DNA of 64,000 nucleotides from Cyclina sinensis (lineage: Eukaryota; Mollusca; Bivalvia; Venerida; Veneridae). A program made the translations under genes and the position numbers. The notes below the pieces were generated by a model, which saw only the letters and a list, made by a program, of their open reading frames with translations, had not been told where the DNA came from and ran no database searches. The stretch is taken from the NCBI GenBank assembly GCA_012932295.1, contig JAAONU010000006.1:22323929-22387928 (forward strand), written 5' to 3'. Shown piece by piece: positions 1 through 12,200 of this stretch. Numbering within the stretch: position 1 is the stretch's first letter; every line of letters begins with the position of its first letter.

Positions 1-2
1 TT

Positions 3-242
3 GATGATAATAATGATAAGGAAGATAAACAAGATAAACAAATGAATAACAAATATGTCGGTAACAATGAGAGTCATTTTGCATCTACTGATAAAAATGA
101 TAATGAAGAATATGATGTTGATATTAAAGATGAAGACAATAATGACGCACAGGAAAATGCCAATTCCACTGCTGTGACTGATGGTGATACAAATGGTGAT
201 GACAAAAAAATGCTGATGCTGTTACGTCAGCACTGTCTTTAA
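3..242 (+). CDS. Partial acidic Asn/Asp-rich reading frame at the window edge
   Basis: The frame is open from the first bases of the window to a TAA at 240-242, so the 5' part lies outside. The translation is low complexity and rich in Asp, Asn, Glu and Lys, with many GAT and AAT codons, and matches no domain I know. The last stretch (205-239, reading KKMLMLLRQHCL) loses the acidic character and contains AATGCTGATGCTG, which resembles the start of the neighbouring satellite unit, so the true coding end may have been replaced by satellite-derived sequence. It could be the last exon of an acidic protein or simply an unstable AAT/GAT repeat. No start codon or splice site can be assigned. Confidence 0.25.
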   Translation, partial: DDNNDKEDKQDKQMNNKYVGNNESHFASTDKNDNEEYDVDIKDEDNNDAQENANSTAVTDGDTNGDDKKMLMLLRQHCL

Positions 243-267
243 CTAAGAACAATGAATATTTATATGA

Positions 268-3200
268 CATGTCGCGCTGAGGCAGCTCGGCATTCGCTTC
301 ACTCAAAAAAAAATGAATGCTGATCAGGCTTGTCACGCTGGGGCACTGAGTCAGGTCAGCATTCGCTTTTACTCAAATATTAGAATGCTGATCTGGCTTG
401 TTGCGTTGGTGTCCTGAGCGAGTTCGGCATTTGCTTTTACTCAAATATAATGAATGCTGATCTATCTTGTCGCGCTGCGGTGCTGAGCCAGCTCAGCATT
501 CGCTTTTACTCCAATAAAATGAATGCTGATCTGGCTTGTCACGCTGCGGAGCTGAGACAGCTTAGCATTCGCTTTACTCAAATCAAATGAATGCTGATCT
601 GGCTTGTCGCGCTGGGGTGCTGAGGCAGGTCAGCATTCGCTTTTACTCAAATAAAAAGAATGCTGATCTGGCTTGTCGCGCTTTGGTGCTGTACCAGGTC
701 AGCATTCGTTTTTACTCAAATAAAATGAATGCGATCTGGCATGTCGCGCTGGGGTACTGAGTCAGATCAGCATTCGCTATCACTAAAATAAAATGAATGC
801 TGATCTGGCTTACCGAGCTGGGGTGCTGAGCCAGCTCAGCATTCGCTTTTACTCAAATAAAATGAATGCTGATCTGGCTTGTTGAGCTGGGGTGCTGAGC
901 AAGTTCAGCTTTCGCTATCACTCCAATAAAATGAATACTGATCTCGCTTTTTGCGCTGCGGTGCTGAGCCAGGTCAGCATTCGCTTTTACTGAAATAAAA
1001 AGAATGCTGATCTGGCTTGTCGCGCTGGGGTGCTGAATCAGGTCAACATTCGCTTTTACGCAAATAAAATGAATGCTGATCTGGCTTGTCGCAGTGCGGT
1101 GCTGAGGCAGCTTAGCATTTGCTTGTACTTAGATAAAATGAATGCTGATCTGGCTTGTTGCGCTGGTGTGCTGAGCCAGCTCAGCATTCGCTTTAACTGA
1201 AAAAAAATGAATGCTGATCTGGCTTGTTGCGCTGGGGTGCTGATCCACCTAAGCATTCGCTTGTACTAAGATAAAATAAATGCTGATCTGGCTTGTTGCG
1301 CTGGGGTGCTGAGCCAGGTCTGCATTCGCTTTTACTCCAATAAAATGAATGCTAATTTGGTTTGTTGCGCTGGGGTGCTGAACCAGGTCAGCATTCGCTT
1401 GTACTTAGGTAAAATGAATGCTAATCTGGCTTGTCGCATTGGTGTGCTGAGCCAGGTCAGCATTCGCCTGTACTTAGGTAAAATGGATGCAGATCTGGAT
1501 TATTCCGCTGGGGTGCTGAGCCAGGTCTGCATTCGCTTTTACTCGAATAAAATGAATGCTGATCTGGTTTCTCGCGCTAGGGTGCTGAGCCAGCTCAGCA
1601 TTCGCTTTTACTGAAATAAAATGAATGCTGATCTGGCTTGTTGCGCTAGGTTGCTGAGCCAGCTCAGCATTCGCCTTTTCTCAAATAAAAAGAATGCTGA
1701 TCTGGTTTGTCGCGCTGGGGTGCTGAGCCAGCTCAGCATTCGCTTGTACTTAGATAAAATGAATGCTGATCTGGCCTGTTGCGCTGGTGTGCTGAGCCAG
1801 CTTAGCATTCGCTTTTACTCAAATAAAATGAATGCTGATCTGCCTTGTCGCGTAGGGGTGCTGAGCCAGGTCAGAATTCGCTTGTACTTAGATAAAATAA
1901 ATGCTAATTTCGTTTGTTGCGCTAGGGTGCTGAGCCAGGTCAGCATTCGCTTGTACCTAGGTAAAATGAATGCAGATCTGGCTTGTCGCGCTGGTGTGCT
2001 GAGCCAGGTCAGCATTCGCTTGTACTTAGGTAAAATGGATGCATATCTGGATTATTGCGCTGGGGTGCTGAGCCAGGTCAGCATTCGCTTGTACTAAGGT
2101 AAAATGAATGCTGATCTGGCTTGTTGCGCTTGGGTGCTGATCCAGCTCAGCATTCGCTTTTTATCAAATAAATTGAATGCTGATCTGGCTCGTCGAGCTG
2201 GGGTGCTGAGCCAGGTCAGCATTCGCTTAAACTAAAATAAAATGAATGCTGATCTGGCTTGTAAGGCTGGGGTGCTGAGCAAAGTCAGCATTCGGTTTTA
2301 CGTAGATAAAATAAGTGCTGATCTGGCTTGTTGCGCTTGTGTGCTGAGCCAGCTCAGCATTCGCCTTTAGTCAAATAAAATAAATGCTGATCTGGCTTGT
2401 CGCACTTGAGTGCTGAGCTAGCTCAGGATTCGGTTTTACTCAAATAAAATGAATGCTGATCTGGCTTGTCGCGCTTGGGTGCTGAGCCAGGTCAGCATTC
2501 GCTTGTACTTAGATAAAATGAATGCTGATCTGGCTTGTCGCGCTGGGGTGCTGAGCCAGGACAGCATTCGCTTTCACTCAAATAAAAAGAATGCTGATCT
2601 GGCTTGTCGCGGTTGGGTGCTGAATCAGGTAAGCATTTGCTTTTACTCAAAAAAATGAATGCTGATATAGCTTGTCGCGCTGGGGTGCTGAGCCACCTAA
2701 GCATTCGCTTGTACTTAGATAAAATGAATGCTGATCTGGCCTGTTGCCCTGGGGTGCTGAGCCAGGTCAGCATTCGCTTTTACTTAGGAAAAATAAATGC
2801 TGATCTGGTTTGTCGCGCTTGTGTGCTGAGCCAGGTCAGCATTCGCTTTTACTCCAATAAAATGAATGCTGATCTGGCTTACCGAGCTGGGGTGCTGAGC
2901 CAGCCCATCATTTGATTTTACTCAAATAAAATGAATGCTGATCTGGCTTGTTGCGCTGGGGTGCTGAGCAAGTTCAGGTTTCGCTTTCACTCCAATAAAA
3001 TGAATGCTGATCTGACTTGTCGCGCTGGGGTGCTGAATCAGGTCAGCATTCGCTTTTACGAAAATAAAATGAATGCTGATCTGGCTTTTCGCAGTGCGGT
3101 GCTGAGGCAGCTTAGCATTTGCTTGTACTTAGATAAAATGAATGCTGATCTGGTTTGTTGCGCTAGTGTGCTGAGCCAGCTCAGCATTCGCTTTTACTCA

Positions 3201-6200
3201 AATAAAATGATTGCTGATCTGGCTTGTCGCGCTGGAGTGCAGAGCCAGTTCAACTTTCGCTAGTACTTAGATAAAATAAATGCTGATCTGGCTTGTTGCG
3301 CTGGGGTGCTGCGCCAGGTCAGCATTCGCTTTTACTCAAATAAAAAGAATGCTGATCTGGCTTGTCGCGCTGGGGTGCTGAGCCAGGTCAGCATTCGCTT
3401 GCACTTAGATAAAATGAATGCTAATTTGGTTTGTTGCGCTGGGGGGCTGAGCCAGCTCAACATTCGCTAGTACTTAGGTAAAATGGATGCAGATCTGGCT
3501 TGTTGCGCTGGAGTGCTGAGCCAGGTCAGCATTCGCATGTACTTAGGTAAAATAAATGCTGATCTGGCTTGTTGCGCTGTCGTGCTGAGCCAGTTCAGCA
3601 TTCGCTTTTAATCCAATAAATTGCATGCTGCTCTGGCTCGTCGCGCTGGGGTGCTGAGCCAGGTCAGCATTCGCTTGTACTCTAATAAAATGAATGCTGA
3701 TCTGGCTTGTCGCGCTGGGGTGCTGAGCCAGGTCAGCATTCGCTTTTACTCAAATAAAAGAAATGCTGATCTGGCTTGTCGCGCTGGGGTGCTGAGCCAG
3801 CTAAACATTCGCTTGTACTTAGGTAAAATGGATGCAGATCTGGCTTTTTGCGCTGGAGTGCTGAGCCAGGTCAGCATTCGCTTGTACTTAGGTAAAATAA
3901 ATGCTGATCTGGCTTGTTGCGCTGTCTTGCTGAGCCAGTTCAGCATTCGCTTTTAATCCAATAAATTGCATGCTGATCTGGCTCGTCGCGCTGGGGTGCT
4001 GAGCCAGGTCAGCATTCGCTTTTACTCAAATAAAATGATTGCTGATCTGGCTTGTCGCGCTGGGTGCTGAGCCAAGTCAGCATTCGCTTGCACTTAGATA
4101 AAATGAATGCTAATTTGGTTTGTTGCGCTGGGATGCTGAGCCAGTTCAGCATTCTCTTGCACTTAGGTAAAATGAATGCTGATCTGGCTTGTCGCGCTGG
4201 TGTGCTGAGCCAGGTCAGCATTCGATTGTACTTAGGTAAATGGATGCAGATCTGCATTATTGTGCTGGGGTGCTGAGCCAGGTCAGCATTCGCTTGTACT
4301 AAGGTAAAATGAATGCTGATCTCTCTTGTTGCGCTAAGGTGTTGAGCCAGGTCAGCATTCGCTTGTACTTAGGTAAAATGAATGCTGATCTGGCTTGTCG
4401 CGCTGGTGCGCTGAGCCAGGTCAGCATTCGCTAGTACTTAGGTAAAATGGATGCTGACTTGGCTTGACGCGCTGGTGTGCTGAGCCAGCTCAGCATTCGC
4501 TTTTACTCAAATAAAATGATTGCTGATCTGGCATGTCGCGCTGGGGTGCTGAGGCAGCTCAACATTCGCTCGTACTTAGATAAAATAAATGCTGATCTGG
4601 CTTGTTGCGATGGGGTGCTGAATCGGGTAAGTATTCGCTTTTACTTAAAAAACTGAATGCTGATCTGGCTTGTCGCGCTGGGGTGCTGATCCACCTAAGC
4701 ATTCGCTTGTACTTACATAAAATGAATGCTGATCTGGCTTGTTGCGCTGGGGTGCTGAGCCAGGTCTGCATTCGCTTTTTCTCCAATAAAATGAATGCTA
4801 ATTTGGTTTGTTGCGCTGGAGTGCTGAACCAGGTCAGCATTCGCTTGTACTTAGGTAAAATGAATGCTGATCTGGCTTGTCGTGCTGGTGTGCTGAGCCA
4901 GGTCAGCATTCGCCTGTACTTAGGTAAAATGGATGCAGATCTGGATTATTGCGCTGGGGTTCTGAGCCAGGTCTGCATTCGCTTTTACTCAAATAAAATG
5001 AATGCTGATCTGGTTTGTCGCGCTAAGGTGCTGAGCCAGCTCAGCATTCGCTTGTACTTAGATAAAATGAATGCTGATCTGGCTTGTTGCGCTGGGTTGC
5101 TGAGCCAGCTCAGCATTTGCCTTTTCTTAAATAAAAAGAATGCTGATCTGGTTTGTCGCGCTGGGGTGCTGAGCCAGCTCAGCATTCGCTTGTAATTAGA
5201 TAAAATGAATGCTGTTCTGGCCTGTTGCGCTGGTGTGCGGAGCCAGCTTAGCATTCGCTTTTACTCAAATAAAATAAATGCTGATCTGGCTTGTCGCGCT
5301 GCGGTGCTGGGCCAGCTGTGCATTCGCTTGTACTTAGATAAAATGAATGCTGATCTGGCTTGTTGCACTGGGGTGCTGAGCAAGTTCAACATTCGCTTTT
5401 ACTCAAATAAAATGAATGCGGATCTGGCTTGTCGCGTAGGGGTGCTGAGCCAGGCCAGCATTCGCTTGTACTTAGATAAAATGAATAATAATTTGGTTTG
5501 TTGCGCTGGGGTGCTGAGCCAGATCAGCATTCGCTTGTACTTAGATAAAATGAATGCTGATCTGGCTTGTCGCGCTGATGTGCTGAGCCAGGTCAGCATT
5601 CGCTTGTACTAAGGTAAAATGAATGCTGATCTGGCTTGTTGCGATGGGGTGCTGATCCAGCTCAGCATTCGCTTTTAATCAAATAAATTGAATGCTGATC
5701 TGGTTTGTCGCGCTAAGGTGCTGAGCAAGTTCAGCATTCGCTTTTACTCAAATAAAATGAATGCGGATCTGGCTTGTCGCGTAGGGGTGCTGAGCCAGGC
5801 CAACATTCGCTTGTACTTAGATAAAATAAATAATAATTTGGTTTGTTGCGCTGGAGTGCTGAACCAGGTCAGCATTCGCTTGTACTTAGGTAAAATGGAT
5901 GCAGATCTGGATTATTTCGCTGGGGTGCTGAGCCAGGTGCTGAGCTAGCTCAGCATTCGCTTTTACTCAGATAAAATGATTGCTGATCTGGTTTGTTGCA
6001 CTGGGGTGCTGAGCCAGCTCAGCATTCGCTTTAACTCAAATAAAATAAATGCTGATCTGGCTTGTCGCGCTGGGGTGTTGAGCCAGCTAAACATTCGCTT
6101 GTACTTAGGTAAAATGGATGCAGATCTGGCTTCTTGCGCTGGAGTGCTGAGCCAGGTCAGCATTCGCTTGTACTTAGGTAAAATAAATGCTGATCTGGCT

Positions 6201-9200
6201 TGTTGCGCTGTCGTGCTGAGCCAGTTCAGCATTCGCTTTTAATCCAATAAATTGCATGCTGATCTGGCTCGTCGCGCTGGGGTGCTGAGCCAGGTCAGCA
6301 TTCGCTTGTACTCTAATAAAATGAATGCTGATCTGGCTTGTCGCTCTGGGGTTCTGAGCCAGGTCAGCATTCTCTTGTACTTAAATGAAATGATTGCTGA
6401 TCTGGCTTATTGCGCTTTTGTGCTGAGCCAGGTCAGCATTCGCTTGTACTCAAATAAAAAGAATGCTGATCTGGCTGGTCGCGCTTTGGTGCTGTACCAG
6501 GTCAGCATTCGTTTTTACTCAAATAAAATGAATGCGATCTGGCATGTCGCGCTGGTGTACTGAGTCAGATCAGCATTCGCTATTACTAAAATAAAATGAA
6601 TGCTGATCTGGCTTACCGAGCTGGGGTGCTGAGCCAGCTCAGCATTCGCTTTTACTCAAATAAAATGATTGCTGATCTGGCTTGTTGCGCTGCGGTGCTG
6701 AGCAAGTTCAGCTTTCGCTTTCACTCCAATAAAATGAATACTGATCTGGCTTTTTTCGCTGCGGTGCTGAGCCAGGTCAGCATTCGCTTGTACTTAGATA
6801 AAATGAATGCTGATCTGGCTTGTCGCGCTGGGGTGCTGAGCCAGGACAGCATTCGCTTTCACTCAAATAAAAAGTATGCTGATCTGGCTTGTCGCGCTTG
6901 GGTGCTGAATCAGGTAAGCATTTGCTTTTACTCAAAAAAAAATGAATGCTGATCTAGCTAGTCGCGCTGGGGTGCTGAGCCACCTAAGCATTCGCTTGTA
7001 CTTAGATAAAATGAATGCTGATCTGGCCTGTTGCCTTGGGGTGCTGAGCCAGGTCAGAATTCGCTTTTACTTAGGAAAAATAAATGCTGATCTGGCTTGT
7101 CGCGCTTGTGTGCTGAGCCAGATCAGCATTCGCTTGTACCTAGGTAAAATAGTTGCAGATCTGGATTATTGCGCTGGTGTGCTGAGCCAGGTCAGCATTC
7201 GCTTGTACTCAAATAAAAAGAATGCTCATCTGGCTTGTCGCGCTTGGTGCTGTACCAGGTCAGCATTCGTTTTTACTCAAATAAAATGAATGCGATCTGG
7301 CATGTCGCGCTGGTGTACTGAGTCAGATCAGCATTCGCTATTACTAAAATAAAATGAATGCTGATCTGGCTTACCGAGCTGGGGTGCTGAGCCAGCTCAG
7401 CATTCGCTTTTACTCAAATAAAATGAATGCTGATCTGGCTTGTTGCGCTGGGGTGCTGAGCAAGTTCAGCTTTCGCTTTAATTCCAATAAAATGAATACT
7501 GATCTGGCTTTTTGCGCTGCGGTGCTGAGCCAGGTCAGCATTCGCTTGTACTTAGATAAAATGAATGCTGATCTGGCTTGTCGCGCTGGGGTGCTGAGCC
7601 AGGACAGCATTCGCTTTCACTCAAATAAAAAGAATGCTGATCTGGCTTGTCGCGCTGGGGTGCTGAGCCAGCCCATCATTCGATTTTACTCAAATAAAAT
7701 GAATGCTGATCTGGCTTGTTGCTCTGGTGTGCTGAGCAAGTTCAGGTTTCGCTTTCACTCCAATCAAATGAATGCTGATCTGGCTTGTCGCGCTGGGGTG
7801 CTGAATCAGGTCAGCATTCGCTTTTACGAAAATAAAATGAATGCTGATCTGGCTTTTCGCAGTGCGGTGCTGAGGCAGCTTAGCATTTGCTTGTACTTAG
7901 ATAAAATGAATGCTGATCTGGTTTGTTGCGCTGGTGTGCTGAGCCAGCTCAGCATTCGCTTTTACTCAAATAAAATGATTGCTGATCTGGCTTGTCGCGC
8001 TGGAGTGCAGAGCCAGTTCAACTTTCGCTAGTACTTAGATAAAATAAATGCTGATCTGGCTTGTTGCGCTTGGGTGCTGAGCCAGGTCAGCATTCGCTTG
8101 TACTCAAATAAAAAGAATGCTGATCTGGCTTGTCGCGCTGGGGTGCTAAGCCAGGTCAGCATTCGCTTGTTCTTAGATAAAATGAATGCTAATTTGGTTT
8201 GTTGCGCTGGGGGGCTGAGCCAGATCAACATTCACTAGTACTTAGGTAAAATGGATGCAGATCTGGCTTGTTGCGCTGGAGTGCTTAGCCATGTCAGCAT
8301 TCGCTTGTACTTAGGTAAAATAAATGCTGATCTGGCTTGTTGCGCTGTCGTGCTGAGCAAGTTCAGCATTCGCTTTTAATCCAATAAATTGCATGCTGAT
8401 CTGGCTCGTCGCGCTGGGGTGCTGAGCCAGGTCAGCATTCGCTTGTACTGTAATAAAATGAATGCTGATCTGGCTTGTCGCGCTGGGGTGCTGAGCCAGG
8501 TCAGCATTCGCTTTTACTTAGGTAAAATAAATGCTGATCTGGCTTGTTGCGCTGTCGTGCTGAGCCAGTTCAGCATTCGCTTTTAATCCAATAAATTGCA
8601 TGCTGATTTGGCTCGTCGCGCTGGAGTGCTGAGCCAGGTCAGCATTCGCTTGTACTCTAATAAAATGAATGCTGATCTGGCTTGTCGCGCTGGGGTTCTG
8701 AGCCAGGTCAGCATTCTCTTGTACTTAGATAAAATGATTGCTAATCCGGCTTATTGCGCTGGTGTGCTGAGCCAGGTCAGCATTCGCTTGTACTCAAATA
8801 AAAAGAATGCTGATCTGGCTTGTCGCGCTTGGTGCTGTACCAGGTCAGCATTCGTTTTTACTCAAATAAAATGAATGCGATCTGGCATGTCGCGCTGGTG
8901 TACTGAGTCAGATCAGCATTCGCTATTACTAAAATAAAATGAATGCTGATCTGGCTTACCGAGCTGGGGTGCTGAGCCAGCTCAGCATTCGCTTTTACTC
9001 AAATAAAATGAATGCTGATCTGGCTTGTTGCGCTGGGGTGCTGAGCAAGTTCAGCTTTCGCTTTAATTCCAATAAAATGAATACTGATCTGGCTTTTTGC
9101 GCTGCGGTGCTGAGCCAGGTCAGCATTCGCTTGTACTTAGATAAAATAAATGCTGATCTGGCTTGTCGCGCTGGGGTGCTGAGCCAGGACAGCATTCGCT

Positions 9201-12200
9201 TTCACTCAAATAAAAAGAATGCTGATCTGGCTTGTCGCGCTTGGATGCTGAATCAGGTAATCATTTGCTTTTACTTAAAAAAATGAATGCTGATCTGGCT
9301 TGTCGCGCTGGGGTGCTGAGCCACCTAAGCATTCGCTTGTACTTAGATAAAATGAATGCTAATCTGGCCTGTTGCCCTGGGGTGCTGAGCCAGGTCAGCA
9401 TTCGCTTTTATTTAGGAAAAATAAATGCTGATCTGGCTTGTCGCGCTTGTGTGCTGATCCAGGTCAGCATTCGCTTGTACTTAGGTAAAATGGATGCAGA
9501 TCTGGATTATTGCGCTGGGGTGCTGAGCCAGGTCAGCATTCGCTTTTACTCCAATAAAATGAATGCTGATCTGGCTTTTTGCGCTGCGGTGCTGAGCCAG
9601 GTCAGCATTCGATTTTACTCAAATAAAATGAATGCTGATCTGGCTTGTTGCGCTGGGGTGCTGAGCAAGTTCAGGTTTCGCTTTCACTCCAATAAAATGA
9701 ATGCTGATCTGGCTTGTCGCGCTGGGGTGCTGAATCAGGTCAACATTCGCTTTTACGAAAATAAAAAGAATGCTGATCTGGCTTTTCGCAGTGCGGTGCT
9801 GAGGCAGCTTAGCATTTGCTTGTTCTTAGAAAAAATGAATGCTGATCTGGTTTGTTGCGCTGGTGTGCTGAGCCAGCTCAACATTCGCTTTTACTCAAAT
9901 AAAATGATTGCTGATCAGGCTTGTCGCACTTTGGTGCTGGGCCAGCTGTGCATTCGCTTGTACTTAGATCAAATGAATGCTGATCTGGCTTGTTGCACTG
10001 GGGTGCTGAGCAAGCTCAGAATTCGCTTGTACTCAAATAAAAAGAATGCGGATCTGGCTTGTCGCGTAGGGGTGCTGAGCCAGGTCAGCATTCGCTTGTA
10101 CTTAGATAAAATGAATGCTAATTTGGTTTGTTGCGCTGGGGTGCTGAGCCAGGTCAGCATTCGCTTGTACTTAGGTAAAATGAATTCTGATCTGGCTTGT
10201 CGCGCTGGTGTGCTGAGCCAGGTCAGCATTCGCTTGTACTTAGGTTAAATGGATGCAGATCTTGATTATTGCGCTGGGGTGCTGGGCCAGGTCAGCATTC
10301 GCTTGTACTGAAGTAAAATGAATGCTGATCTGGCTTGTTGCGCTTGGGTGGTGAGCCAGGTCAGCATTCGCTTGTACTTAGGTAAAATGAATGCTGATCT
10401 GGCTTGTCGCGCTGGTGCGCTGAGCCAGGTCGGCATTCGCTTGTACTTAGGTAAAATGATTGCTGATCTGGCTTGTCGCGCTGGTGTGCTGAGCCAGCTC
10501 AACATTCGCTTTTACTCAAATAAAATGATTGCTGATCTGGCATGTCACGCTGTGGTGCTGAGCCAGCTCAACATACGCTAGTACTTAGATAAAATAAATG
10601 CTGATCTGGCTTGTTGTGCTGGGGTGCTGAGCCAGGTCAGCATTCGCTTTCACTCAAATAAAAAGAATGCTGATCTGGCTTGTCGCGCTTGGGTGCTGAA
10701 TCAGGTAAGCATTTGCTTTTACTCAAAAAAAAATGAATGCTGATCTGGCTTGTCGCGCTGGGGTGCTGAGCCACCTAAGCATTCGCTTCTACTTAGATAA
10801 AATGAATGCTAATCTGGCTTGTTGCGCTGGGGTGACGAGCCAGGTCTGCATTTGCTTTTACTCCAATAAAATGAATGCTAATTTGGTTTGTTGCCATGGG
10901 TTGCTGAGCCAGGTCAGCATTCGCTTTAACTTAGGTAAAATAAATGCTGATCTGGCTTGTCGCGCTGGTATGTTGAGCCAGGTCAGCATTCGCTTGTACT
11001 TAGGTAAAATGGATGCAGATCTGGATTATTGAGCTGGGGTGCTGAGCCAGGTCTGCATTCGCTTTTACTCCAATAAAATGAATGCTGATCTGGCTTGTCG
11101 CGCTAGGGTGCTGAGCCAGCTCAGCATTCGCTTGTACTTAGATAAAATGACTGCTGATCTGGCTTGTTGCGCTGGGTTGCTGAGCCAGCTCAGCATTCGC
11201 CTTTTCTCAAATAAAATGAATGCTGATCTGGTTTGTCGCGCTGGGGTGCTGAGCCAGCTCAGCATTCGCTTGTACTTAGATAAAATGAATGCTGATCTGG
11301 CCTGTTGCGTTGGTGTGCTGAGCCAGCTTAGCATTCGCTTTTTATCAAATAAAATGAATGCTGATCTGGCTTGTCGCGCTGCGGTGCTGGGCCAGCTGTG
11401 CATTCGCTTGTACTTAGATAAAATGAATGCTGTTCTGGCTTGTTGCACTGGGGTGCTGAGCAAGCTCAGCATTCGCTTTTACTCAAATAAAATGAATGCG
11501 GATCTGGCTTGTCGGGTAGGGGTGTTGAGCAAGGTCAGCATTCGATTGTACTTAGATAAAATGAATGCTAATTTGGTTTGTTGCGCTGGGGTGCTGAGCC
11601 AGGTCAGCATTCGCTTGAACTTAGTTAAAATGAATGCTGATCTGGCTTGTCGCGCTGGGGTGCTGAGCCAGCTCAGCATTCGCTTTTACTCAAATAAAAT
11701 GAATGCTGATCTGGCTTGTTGCGCTTGGGTGCTGAGCCAGCTCAGCATTCGCTTTTACTCAAATAAAATGAATACTGATCTGGCTTGTCGCGCTGGGGTG
11801 CTTAGCCAGCTCAGCATTTGCTTGTACTTAGATAAAATGAATGCTGATCTGGCTTGTTGCGCTGGGGCGCTGACCCAGCTAAGCATTCGCTTTTACTCAA
11901 ATAAAATAAATGCGGATCTGGCTTGTCGCGCTGAGGTGCTGAGCAAGCTCAGGATTTGCTTTTACTTAGGTAAAATAAATGCTGATCTGGCTTGTTGCAC
12001 TGGGGTGCTGAGCCAGCTTATCATTCGCTTTTACTCCAATAAAATGAATGCTGATCTTGGTTGTCGCGCTAAGGTGCTAAGCCAGCTCAGCATTCGCTTT
12101 AACTCAAATAAAATGAATGCTGATCTGACTTGATGCGCTTAGGTGCTGAGCCAGCTCAGCATTCTCTTTTACTCAAATAAAATGAATGCTAATCTGGCAT

